NCBI GenBank assembly: GCA_963970005.1
Contig: CAXAMN010001225.1
Location: forward strand, 814,765 to 878,764
From: Durusdinium trenchii
Lineage: Eukaryota; Sar; Dinophyceae; Suessiales; Symbiodiniaceae
DNA: 64,000 bases
Direction: 5' to 3'
Shown: piece after piece, positions 34,200 through 45,100 of the stretch
Position numbering within the stretch: position 1 is the stretch's first letter
Layout of the letters: each line of letters starts with the position of its first letter
The notes under the pieces: generated by a model
The model's database searches: none
Seen by the model: only the letters and a program-made list of their open reading frames with translations
What the model was told of the DNA's origin: nothing
Program-made: the position numbers and the translations under genes

Positions 34200-35550
34200 T
34201 ATAAAACTGCCCCTAGCTGGAGATCATCCACAAAGAGGTGACCAAAAGCTTATGAATCAGTCGACAATCAGCAAGTGGAGAAGCTTTCGTGATTGCTCCT
34301 GGGATCCCTTTTGAGCAAATCTCCGCCCCAGCTCCTCACTCCTATACCAGCTAAAATGGTCGAAAAGACTGGACTCACATGTTCCAATGCGTCAATGAGG
34401 GAGAATCTGGTGCTATGCAGGTTCATCTCCCCCACCAAGAAAGTAATAAGTAATCGTTCAGGCGTGGCACCTTCTGCCCGGATTTACCTGCACATATACG
34501 ATACAGTATATATTGTATGTAACTGTCATATATATATATATATAACCATATTAATATACGCATGTATATATAACCATATATACTGTAAATGGCCATATAA
34601 AAATAATATTGCATATAATATATTCAATTTGTAACTATATGTAATTATGCATAGCTGCTTATTACCCTCCGATCACTCTGATGCATCCAAACCCATTGTC
34701 TTGTCAATGCATGCGGAATCAACCTGTAACTGCAAAACGCACCATCTACAATCCTGAGAATGCCATCCTGCAGTACGATAGGACCGAATCATCACACAAT
34801 CACACCCAACTCATCAGTTGAATCTACAACTACTGCATCCACCGATGCTTTGTTGATTTCATCATATTTCATCATATTTCATCTGTCCATTCCCCTCCGC
34901 CTTGGCCAGTTCTTCCAGTTGCGGATGACTTTCCGCCACTGCGGGGTCTCGTTCCTCGCGGGAATCCCGGTCTCGCCATAACAAGAGGGACTCCACCTCA
35001 TCGCCTCGGTTTTTGACGCAGTCGGAGCATTTGAGGAAAACGGTGCCATCTGTTCAGTTGTTCGTTGATTTGAAATGACTGGGGAAGGGAATTGAAAGGA
35101 TTTAGTTGTTTTTTTGTGGATGTGGCTGGACTGATGTGCTGCCTGGCTAGGACTCTTTCATGGGCACACGCACGGAGGCCTGCCGGACGAATTCAATCCA
35201 AAGGGGCGTGGACTCGGACGAATTCAATCAGATCCAGTGGACTTGCACATCTGTGTATGGGGCGGGGGCTTGTGCCATCTGTGCTGAACTTCCCATTCGT
35301 GCATGCATGTGCAAGCCGAAGGGATCATTCGCGGGACTTTTGTCTAGCAACTCCCCAAGGTGGGCATAGAGAGAAAAAGGAGAAATGAAAGAACACAATC
35401 TAGAGTAATCAACGTTGCCAACCTACCTGGCAAAACCGAATGTGAATCTTCTTTGCAATTTGCCTGGTGGCCTTGGACAATACATTTTATAGTACAAAAC
35501 GGTGTTCCCAACCTCCTTGGCTACAAAATAAAAGGTACCATGCCAAAACA
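34200..35550. other. No supported gene
   Basis: AT-rich with TA runs (34490-34640). Short frames only, none with family features. Confidence 0.45.
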
Positions 35551-35559
35551 CCGTACTAC

Positions 35560-36000
35560 AACATAACCTCTGAATTATTGGCTGACCAAAAATAGAGGTC
35601 CTTAACCATAATATAGGAGATTGCCCAAGCTGATTTTTTACGCACAACCCCACAGAGCAAATCTGTGGCGGTCCGAGCGGAGCAGCTGCGGGCATGATAG
35701 GACAGCACTGGGATATTTCCATGAATGATGTTAGATGATCTATGCCAGTACATGTAGCATGCCCTAAATGTTCCTTGTTCAAGCCCAACATTTGGCTGCA
35801 AATCAAGTTCATCTCTACAAACAAATGAAACGCCCAACCTCTCTTTTTGATTATTTTTTGACCAAGTGCATCTCCATACTGTAATACAAAGTAATATTGC
35901 CTGAGGCTTTCTGTCATCCCAACTGACGCCCACAAACATCCCACTACAAAACGTTTTGCCTGAGGTCTGGGGTGCAAAATCACAGCACCTTACTAAACAA
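35560..36000 (-). other. Long overlapping open frames, no family
   Basis: Two minus frames of over 180 codons overlap here. One contains MTESLRQYYFVLQYGDALGQ and FVEMNLICSQMLGLNKEHLG and reads fairly naturally. The DNA is AT-richer than trusted exons. Coding status is undecided. Confidence 0.25.
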
Positions 36001-36099
36001 TGCATGGACATCCAAAATGTCCATTTACGAACTGGCTTTCTGTTTCGTAGTGGCCTTGACCCATCCAGTGGAAATTGGCACAAGGATGAATGTGAGTAT

Positions 36100-36470
36100 G
36101 TGTTCAAAACACCCTAGAGTAGAGAGACGCATAGAAGCAAGCACAGAAAAACATGCAAACAACCAGAAAGAAAGACCAAACAAAAAAAATGTTGCCAAAA
36201 AGCGAATCCCCATGTTGACCGTATCAATTTGAGCTGGCACTTTCACGACCACGAACGGAAGTTCGTAGCCCAGGAAGCCAAGGAACTAACCTTCGTGAGC
36301 TTCTCCCACAAACAGTCAATCATACTCACTGTGGCCACCGTCTTTTGCGCGGCCGCTGGAGCATCCAACAGCTGCCAACCCTCTGAAGGTGAACTGCATG
36401 GGATTCCTCGGCTCTTCCCCGATGACTTGGGCTGAAGACAGTTGGTACACTTGGGACATCCCAAACCCAT
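36100..36470 (-). CDS. Membrane-protein exons separated by a possible 44-nt intron
   Basis: The frame CPKCTNCLQPKSSGKSRGIP, then EGWQLLDAPAAAQKTVAT ends at 36330 before GTGAGTATG. After a TTAG at 36286 the frame resumes in phase as FLGFLGYELPFVVVKVPAQI, DTVNMGIRFLATFFLFGLSF. Joining gives a smooth hydrophobic protein. The 44-nt intron (36286-36329) would be very short, and its acceptor is not AG|G. Two hydrophobic segments suggest a membrane protein. Family unknown. Confidence 0.45.
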
Positions 36471-36879
36471 TAAAACACTATCGCAAAGAGGTTGGTTTCC
36501 ACCTGAGGCTGCGCCTGAGGCTCGAATTCACCTGGGGTTGGAATCACCGTCTCAATTGCGTCGCAGCGGCTCGCACTTCGCATATACAACCAGCCAATTA
36601 CACCGCCGAGTTGAACGGACTGGTACATTGAGGGGTAGCCTTACTATGAACACCCTAGAACCGAAGCCATAGGGAACCACTTCATGTCCTGGCCTCCTGA
36701 CCTGCAACCTGTGGAGGTTCTTCGCACCGATTCAACCTCAGCTGCTTTGGGACTCTGAGGGCAATGGGCGGCTGGGCGTCTCTACACGGGCCATGGCGGG
36801 CGTTTCAGCGATGAGAAAATGCTGGGTGTCTCTTCACCGACACACCACTATTACTTGCAAAGTTTGAGGCTAATAGAAA

Positions 36880-37025
36880 GTGTAATAGCCTAGGCAGCCT
36901 ATGTAATAGTAGTGAGTCTCTGTTTGCCGAGGGTTTTCCCAGTGCCGCGTACCCAGTGAGTCTAGAATCTAGAACCTTGGTAACTTGGGCTGGACTTATC
37001 ATGGTGGATTCCGACACTGGGCCAC
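36880..37025 (-). CDS. Unassigned exon
   Basis: The minus frame reads SESTMISPAQVTKVLDSRLT, then GYAALGKPSANRDSLLLHRL. Composition is coding-like; no domain recognised. Lies upstream of the 36.1-36.5 kb exons on the same strand. Confidence 0.45.
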
Positions 37026-37234
37026 CAAACCTGTTGTATGCCGAATGGTTCTCTCCTCTTTGGGATCCGGGATCCGGTTGAAAGTGGAATCAGTTGTAGA
37101 ATTGTACAACTGAATAGTTGATGGCACAACCTGTACAATTCAGGCTGAATAACTGTTGACTGTTGATATCTGTTGATTTAACTGCTGGTTGATATGGTTG
37201 ATCTTCCAGGCTACTGTGTCCATTCTGCATGAGG

Positions 37235-37330
37235 GCTCCGTGCAAATTGGAAAAGACCTCGCATGGGCCCAGAAGCTCGTTGAGCCAAGGTGACACGGCC
37301 AGCGTGACCGGTCTGGACCAACAAACAGAA
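37235..37330 (-). CDS. Unassigned exon
   Basis: The minus frame reads RPVTLAVSPWLNELLGPCEV then FSNLHGALMQNGHSSLED. It looks coding. It may precede the exon at 36.9-37.0 kb. Confidence 0.4.
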
Positions 37331-37650
37331 CCCCCCAAAGCCTGTCGGGAGAGGACGTGTCATGTCGTGTGCATGCTATCTGCAACACTTGTGGTTTAAC
37401 ATGTTTATACATTGTTAAACTTTCAACCGGCCCCTTCATTCGCATTTGCCTTCTGGCCACTGCATTGCTTGTAGCAATCCTTCTTCAGCAACTAGAAGCA
37501 CTTCATCTTTGGAACTCCCCCCTGGGAATCGCCAACGGCACTCATCCTCGGGAGGATCCTGGGCGATCGCAACAAGTCACCCGCGCATCGAAACATTAAT
37601 TAAGGACGGGTGCACAGTGAGCTCGTATGATCTACAAATTGAGCTTGTAT

Positions 37651-37699
37651 GAGGTGCAAGCATGGACAAACATATAGTGTTTGTCCATGTTTGCACCTC
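37651..37699. repeat. 22-bp inverted repeat with 5-nt loop
   Basis: Arms 37651-37672 (GAGGTGCAAGCATGGACAAA...) and 37678-37699 pair with one mismatch. As RNA this would make a stable hairpin of microRNA-precursor stem size, but no longer stem surrounds it. Confidence 0.8.
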
Positions 37700-38099
37700 C
37701 CTGAGATCTTCTATTTGAATCTGGGCACGCGGCACTGGCATCTGGAAGAGGCCCGGTGGGTCATGATGGTCTGTTGGCCAGAACAAGTAGTTGCCTGGGC
37801 TTTTCCAACTTTTGGTCCCATAAATGTTTCCCGCCTAAATTGGCTTCTCATGCAGCTTGCTGATTCTCTTCTTGGCCTCTCTCGGACAGGTTCAGAGGTT
37901 TCCCCGGTCTCATGGTACAGCAACAGCCGCAAGCATGGCAAGCCTGTGCAGGATAACTATGAATATAGGCAAAAGTAGGCCAAGGTGTCGACCGTGGACC
38001 CTCTCCAACTGTTTCTCTTCTGGACCATCTCAAGTTAAGTAACTCCCTCCCCACGCGATGTTAAGACACGTCTGGGTCGTGTCATGGACCGTTGCAGTC

Positions 38100-38325
38100 C
38101 AACCCTCTGGAATTTCCTTCGGAATTTCGTTCCCCCGGCCCTTTCCGGCCACCGCTTTTACCGCAAACCATGCGATCGGGCCGACTGCTCGCATCTTGGA
38201 TGCAGCAAGCTGGCAAAACGGCCGAAACAGTTTCTGGCCACCCCTACGTTGCTCAGCTTCTTCAAAGCTTGGGTTGTGGAGCGGATCCAAAAATGCCGCG
38301 GCATGTGGGATGTTTGGCCAGGCCA
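38100..38325 (-). CDS. Exon with two candidate frames
   Basis: One minus frame reads DPLHNPSFEEAEQRRGGQKL; the other reads STTQALKKLSNVGVARNCFG then RFASLLHPRCEQSARSHG. Both look coding; the second is more helical. Plus-strand frames are also open. Confidence 0.35.
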
Positions 38326-38548
38326 TGCCAGGCCTTAGGTCTCCCCCTGAATCACCGTACTGAACGAAGGACTGAATTCTCGTCATTTTCACACAGCCGT
38401 GGTTCCAGCTGCCGGATTTCACCAACAATGGGATCAGTAGGTCTCAACATGTCCATCTCAATACACCACACCATATTATGAAACAGGTGGATCAGGTTGG
38501 GGCATCTCATGACGGAAACATCCTGAGGGACAGCTGTGAGCCTCAACC

Positions 38549-38719
38549 TCAATATTCATCACACTCGGCTTCTGGGACTTCATCTTCTCCATCTCCACCT
38601 TCTCCTCCAGCTGCCTTCGGCTCTACAGCCCAGCAGGTGTTGTTGGCTTTGGGTTCCTTCACTTCAGCTTGGAACGGAGTCGTTGGAAGCGACGACGGGT
38701 CCCGCTCAGCCAGCTCATT
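38549..38719 (-). CDS. Acidic terminal exon
   Basis: After a CCTTTGAG acceptor the frame reads NELAERDPSSLPTTPFQAEV, then KEPKANNTCWAVEPKAAGGE and GGDGEDEVPEAECDEY before TGA at 38549. It has no internal start, as expected for a last exon. The acidic Gly/Glu tail shows no known motif. Confidence 0.55.
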   Translation of the reverse strand, partial: NELAERDPSSLPTTPFQAEVKEPKANNTCWAVEPKAAGGEGGDGEDEVPEAECDEY

Positions 38720-38729
38720 CTCAAAGGAA

Positions 38730-40390
38730 CCTCAGCGTGGTGGAGGGTGCTCAATGCTCCCTATGGGCTCAACACCAAAAACTTTTGTCAGGGTGAGGCT
38801 ACGTATACATCAAGTCATTCTCAGATGCGTGGCCCAGCGGTAATGGCAGCAAATCGATCGTAATTACCGGTCTCAGTTACGAGTCCAGGGTCTTAAAGAG
38901 TGTGCCAATCAATCATGAAGTCATTGACTCCAAAAGGGGCACGGGGCCATAGGTCCATAGGTTCTGTGCTTGTCTCGCAGTCGGTGGTTTTTGGAAATGG
39001 GGCACCTCAACCAGCGTGTTGCCTGTCCATTTGCCCTACTTCTGGCAGTGCTTCGAAGCGCGGAGAGAGAAAAAGACATGCACGGCCCCTCGCGGGTATG
39101 TCTTCCCACTCGTGAGCAGAAAAAACAACGAAAAAAACACCTAGCTCACTGCAAGGTCCCTGCCCTGCGGGCCCTGCGGGCCCTGCAGGGTCCTGCACCC
39201 GAGTGGCTCAAAAGCTTTTGCATCTGGAAGAAGACGTTGGATTGTGGTCGCCCAAAAATGTCGATGGAGCGCTCCCAAAAGGGAAGTCCTGGATCTGCTT
39301 GCGCATCGTTCGCGCTGTGTTCCAGATGTGGACAGGGAGGTCAGCGACTACATGGGGGATGGGATGACTCAAATGACTGATGTGTCATTGGCATGCCATC
39401 CAAGAGATGTGGTCGGCTTGACTTTATGAAAAAGGATCAGTTGAGCATGCAGTGCTTCTTCTTCCAAAGTTACTATCCTGATCTGAGGGATGTGGCGGTC
39501 ACAGCACCTGGCCTGGCTTCCTCTCTCGGTTGAACTCAAAGAAGTCCACAAAGTCCAGTATACTTCCTAAATAAACATCAAAGATGACGCCCAGATGTTT
39601 GTCACTTACACCGGTGAAATCTAACATCTCAAAAAAATAATCCTTGTGCCGTGTTAGTGTGGCTGCTTTTGGCTAGACTAGTGCGTTCCTTAAGATTTGG
39701 AGCTATGTTAGTATTGAAAAGCTGTGGAAACAAACCGGGGAAATCTGGGCAAGGTTGGACGCTGTTGAGTCTAACGTGGAACAATCGAAAGCATGTTTCG
39801 AGCCACCTTCTATGTTAGTGTGTGCGCCTGTAGCATTTTGGCTATCTCTAGCATTTCTGTGCGCCTGTAGCGTACTGGGTGTACGCTTGGGAGGGGTGCT
39901 AAGGTTCAAGAGGGGTACTTGGGAGGGGTGCTGAGGTTCAACTGTGGACAACAAGCTTGGGAAATCCCAGGGATTGTTGGATGCTTCGAGTCTAACATGG
40001 AACATTTCAAGATCAAACACATAGCTGCTTGTTGGCCATCAGGCATATTCTATGTTAGCATCTGCGGTTCCGTTGCAGAAACTAGCCATGCTTACTTGAG
40101 AGTGTTCTATGTTAACCTCCAAAAACCACATAGCCTCAACCGGTGCTTTCCTATTTCCCCAGGAGGTCACCGTTGCAGGTGTGTCATGTTAATGAGCACC
40201 AACTTTGAGACCCGTGCCGTGCTCTATGGTAAAGTTCCCCGGAGTAATATCTATATGTATGTATGTGTGTATATCCATACATTTATATAGAGAGAGATTT
40301 GAGCAAGGCATGTTGTGAGGTGAACCTGTAGCACATGATGACAAATGCAAAGCTCCATATCAAATTGGGCAGTGTGTTGCATGGATCTTG
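38730..40390. other. No supported gene; repeat-bearing
   Basis: Contains the duplication at 39.7-40.1 kb and a CCCTGCGGG-type short repeat at about 39165-39195. Frames at 38.9-39.4 kb are open on both strands but unconvincing. Confidence 0.4.
39715..40085. repeat. Diverged tandem duplication of about 220 bp
   Basis: CTGTGGAAACAAACCGGGGA ... GAGTCTAACGTGGAAC (39722-39790) recurs as CTGTGGACAACAAGCTTGGG ... GAGTCTAACATGGAAC (about 39942-40003). Both are followed by TTCTATGTTAG. A smaller duplication (GGGAGGGGTGCTRAGGTTCA) lies between, at about 39890-39940. Confidence 0.65.
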
Positions 40391-40399
40391 CCGCCGGCA

Positions 40400-40675
40400 C
40401 CCTTGGTGGCATGGAGTTTGACGGTGGCTGCAGGGCAAATGATGCCTCCCGGCGAATTCTGCTTTTGCCGAGTGGCCAATCACGGGCTTGGTCAAAATGG
40501 TCCCCTTCTTGAATGCTGCCGCAACCCTGCAGAAGGACGCTGGAAAAGACTTTGGATGCATGAAGACGTTGGAGCCCTTGCTCACGATCGCATACCAGCT
40601 CTTCACTTCCTGCGATCGTCCGGCAACGAGCTGGTTGCCGACGACAATCATGGGGTCCATTTTTAGGTTACAGTA
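40400..40675 (-). CDS. Unassigned exon
   Basis: The minus frame contains MDPMIVVGNQLVAGRSQEVK, SWYAIVSKGSNVFMHPKSFP and FKKGTILTKPVIGHSAKAEF. It reads as real protein over about 80 codons, then turns Cys/His-rich. No family recognised. The plus strand is also open (MVKMVPFLNAAATLQKDA). Confidence 0.45.
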
Positions 40676-41108
40676 CCGTACATAATCAAACCCCGAATCC
40701 CAATCACCAGTTTGTAAATGCTGCCGCTGGGTGGAAGGACAGCGTGACATCCCAATTTCTGCTCAAACCGGCCAATTCCGGGAGGATCCCGCTTTTGTTC
40801 TCCGAAACGGCGAAAGAGCCTATGGCCCAGTCAAGTGAACCGAAACAACTCGAACCTTCACAGACCAAGCAACTGACCATGAACCTACCAAAGCATTTTG
40901 CCATCCATTCTGCATCATTCTGCCTACCACGTGACATGGGCATGGTTCAACAAAACCCCAAGTGTCTGGAGCTGTAAGGGAGTAGCTCCTTGGTGGCAGG
41001 GGATGTTTTCGGGGTACCTACCTGGTTCTTCAAGGTGACCTTTCAACATGAATATCCTGATATCCAGGTTGGAGGTCACTTGAGCCATCTTGAAAGGTCA
41101 CAAACAGG

Positions 41109-41280
41109 GTGACTCCAAAAAGGTCACGACCTGAAGGGTCCGCTCACCACCCCTCGAGGTCCGAACGACCGCGACTCACGCGCCTCCAGGTCTTTCAAGC
41201 GACTCTGCAGAATCTCAGATCTGCGAGGAGTACGGAAGCCTCAGAGATGGCCAAGGGTAAAGCTGGAAAGAAGTCCTGTT
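41109..41280 (+). CDS. Possible plus-strand exon (exception to the array direction)
   Basis: The plus frame reads RSERPRLTRLQVFQATLQNL, RSARSTEASEMAKGKAGKK and ends at CAG|GTAGACT, a fair donor. A minus frame over the same DNA (PEQDFFPALPLAISEASVLL) is also plausible. I cannot decide. Confidence 0.25.
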
Positions 41281-41689
41281 CAGGTAGACTCTTGACGAAT
41301 AAAACGTATATATAACACCCATATGCAGAGGTTTTGCAATCCAAATAGTGCAGAAGGGTTCGGATGGTCTTCGTTCCTGGCCTTCCAGCTGTTTTGCCCA
41401 CCAGTCACTCACTAGGACCACTTCACCATGGGAACCCATGGGAACCCGACAGCCGCATGGGCTGCTTGACGTCAGCCATATGGGATGCGCGGAGCCGTCC
41501 AGCCGTGGAACATGATGGGAACCATTGAAACATCAATAAACCCATCAAAATCATAGTCATAACCCATCAATATCCCATCAAGCCGTCAGACAACGAATAT
41601 GAATCATATGAATCATATCTAAGAACATGAAGATCCATCATGTAACAATGTATGCGCTCAAATTTGTAGGAACATGTGCCATGCTATCA

Positions 41690-41900
41690 TGCTGTGAATG
41701 CTATCCTGCAAGTCAAGTAGCGAGCTTTGTTGAAGTGCTGGAATGTGAGACCTTCCACCAGCAAGTCGCCGTTGGGAAGCTTCTCAAAACTCGTGTAGTC
41801 CGCTTCCGCGTCCTCCTCGCGTACAAACCGAGGACTGAACTGCGCTGCAAGCCACTGAAAATTGGATGCCACGTGGGTACACAAGGGTCCCCCCACTGTG
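41690..41900 (-). CDS. Probable terminal exon of the gene after the SPX transporter
   Basis: The minus frame reads NFQWLAAQFSPRFVREEDAE, then ADYTSFEKLPNGDLLVEGLT and FQHFNKARYL, ending with TGA about 41687. Composition is clearly coding. An ATG at about 42006 (MERESPAAGLGETRIGYHR), in another frame, could open this gene, 180 bp after the transporter stop. No domain recognised. Confidence 0.5.
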
Positions 41901-42188
41901 ACGTTGCAAGGACAAGCCAATGTGACTTGATGTGACCAATATGCAAAGCCTATGATAGCCTATGCGTGTTTCCCCCAGTCCCGCAGCGGGCGACTCCCTT
42001 TCCATCACGCTCAAACAATACGAAGTCGCTCCGCCAGTTGGGCTGCTCCGTCTTGGGTCAACTGCGCTACTCTATTGGCTGTGCCATAAGATAAATGTCT
42101 TGGAGCCAAAGAAACAGGCCAGATCATTTCGAGCAGAACGGCCACTTTCCGAGACAAAGCCAACCTGAAGCGAAATGCTGAATCTTTG

Positions 42189-45100
42189 TCAGCTCAGCGC
42201 CCACGTGCCCATCACATAGCCTGCAGAGATCAAAAGCGAAGACAAAGTTATTGTTGTCGGGATTCCTGCGACCAAAAAGTTCTTCACTGTCAGCCAAGGC
42301 TTGCCCAAATCATCGACTGCCATCAAGGAATTGACATTTGGAAAGCTGGTCATGGGCAACGCACAAGCTGTAGAGCATGCAAAGGCTCCAAGAAGTACTG
42401 CTAGTCGATCAACTCCAGCCTCTTTCCCAAGCTCGACCACTAGCGGCATCAGCACCAATGCCGCCACTGTGTGGGATACAAAAGTGGTTGCACCAACAAT
42501 CACCAGCATTAGCTCCGCGATCAGCAGCCAAGGACTGGAGGACAAGTGCTCTTTGATGGCATCTGTGACCAAATCTAAAAGGCCGCTTTCTTGAACCGCC
42601 AAGCCTCAACAAGGTGACCTCTCCAAAAGCTGTTCAATGGACATATTGGATCCCTGATGATCCCTGCCGTTTTAGACTTTTTGACCGTTTTAGTCCAACT
42701 GCCCACCCACCCACCCAAGCGGTAGGTCTCCCCCTGGCCTAAGGCACTGCCTCCGCCGATCAAGAATAGGAGATGCCAGTTGTAAGAGTTGAAGGTTTGC
42801 CGCGAAATGCCCCCAAGCCCCAAGGACAAGGCTACAAACAGCAGCGCAACTGATGAGGTGCCGCCAAATGCTTCTGCAGCTGGCGCGTAAGCAAACACGC
42901 CAAGCGTGGCTAGAGCACCAAAAAGTCCAACCATCTTTCCACGGGACAATTCCTCTTGCTCGAAGACCACTGGTGGTATCTTACTGACAAGCTTGCCTGG
43001 CGCTTGCAAGCGAGAAGCCTCCGATTCCGAAAGGTCAAACTGGTAGACCAAGAGGATCAGCAACCACGACACGAAGACTGCCAGAGTGCAAAAAGGGATG
43101 CTGAGCATCAGCCACTCGGCCCAAGAGATGTCTTTGCCTTGCTGCCTTAAGGCCTGCAATGATGCAACGTTCTGAGGAGATGAGATGGGTGTCATCATCC
43201 CACCAACATTGCAAGAGAAGGCCAAACCCAAAAGCAAAGCTCTTGAGTATCTGCTGTCAGTTGGCATATCACGAAGCAACGGCTTCAAGACCTCTACCAA
43301 AAGCAATGGTGCGGTAACGTTCGAGAGCAGTGCCGACAGCCAAACCCCAAGCCACATCACTGCTAACATGAAAAGGAAAGGCTTGTCGCCCAGCGACCGT
43401 TGCAGGAACCAGGCTGCGCGACAGTCCAGCTGACATTTGGAGAAAATGGAACTCATTGTGAAGCCGCTAAGGACAAGAAACAAAGATTCATTGAAGACCG
43501 AAGCCAACAGCTTCTTGGCCTAGAACTGATGTGTGGTGCTGACGCCAAATTGTTCTAAAGTATGAGCCTATTTGGGGGGGAAAGTGCTTAAGACATGAAG
43601 TGGTGAAAAACACTTTCGAAGGCCCGTCTTTGCTACCCCGAACTGGCCTGCTGTTCTTTGCTACCTTCCATGACGTCCAAAGCTGTTGCCAAAGGTGCCA
43701 CCAACATGGCAGTGGCTTCAAAGGGAGCCGCCTCAGACACCCACATGACGACAGTGAACATCATGAGGCCAAAGCATCGCCGCGCCCTTTCCAAAGGCAC
43801 CATGAACTGAGCTGACACCACAAAGACCAGCAACCCTACCTTGGACTTACTGATCGTCCAAAATACTAAGTGGCCCAAAAACTCCCCTGCAAAGTTCCCC
43901 AAGACTCAAAAGCGAGTTTCCCCAATTCTTTTGTGGAAGGGGGAAACAGGGACGAAACTTCATCTTAGAGAGCTGCAGGCCACAGCAGCGGAGAAGAGTG
44001 TGCGCCGCAAAGACCAGGGTTTCTTCGACAGTCCAACTCCACCAGATTCCATGGCTAAGGAGCGCAGTTCCTGCAATCTCTTTGGTTCTAGTAGCGATGG
44101 CCTTAAACCTACTAGCGATGGCCTCCAACCTAGTAATCCCTTCCACCTATTAAAAAACACGAGGGCCCCCCCCAATAAGGAAACCTCGGTCGCATTTTTC
44201 TAATAGGGGGTCCCTGAAATCAGGGGGTCCAAAAACAGGATCACCTGGAAAGAGTTTCAAAAAAATAATCCAGTAGAATTTTATATAAAATCCTGTATTA
44301 AATTCGTATCAAAAATGCAAAAAACCTCCAGATCGAAGGGTCTTCCTTTTCCCCTGCAAAAACCTTCATTAGAATAGTGATTCTTCAGCTAACAGCAAAA
44401 GCTTTCGAAAGGTGATGTTGGTGTGGCATGCGGTGTTGCATGACCTCGGTGGCAAGTGCGTTTGCGTGAGTCCGTGCCATTGGGGGAAGGAAAGCCTGCT
44501 GGTGTAAGCGCGGCGTGTCATGGTGGATAGACAGGGCGGACAGAGGTGGGCAGTTACGGTTGTTTTTGGAACCTAATAAGAAAAACCCTCCAAAATCGGC
44601 CATGTTGGTAGTTTAGTAGCGGCTTGAAAGGGCGGTAATTTAAAAACAAATATAAACCGTATTTAGGGGGATCCGACATGACTTTTTTTTAATTAGGGTC
44701 CGTTTTTAAATAGGTACTCGGGATAAGTGATGACCTCCAACCTACTAGCGATGGTCTCCACCCTAGTAGCGCAGCTCCTGCAAGCGCTCAGGGCTCACCA
44801 ACTGTTCCAACGCCCGGCGACAGGCGCGCGCACGCTCCCCGTTGAAGGGTTCCGAGGACGACCGGGTCGCCAAGGGACTTTGCTTCAGGCTGTGCTCGAC
44901 AAAACCTTTCTGACAGCTAGTTCCACACTGCTTGTCCATCTTCCTAGGATTGGCAGCAAATCCTGTGCTTAAGGAACCTCGAAAAAGTATGCACTATAGA
45001 CTATGCAGTCTTCTTGACTTGAGGAAAACACATATAAATATAGTATGTGCAAAACTCCAGGCTTCTTGACGATCTTGCGCAGCGCCTCCACATTTAGAAG

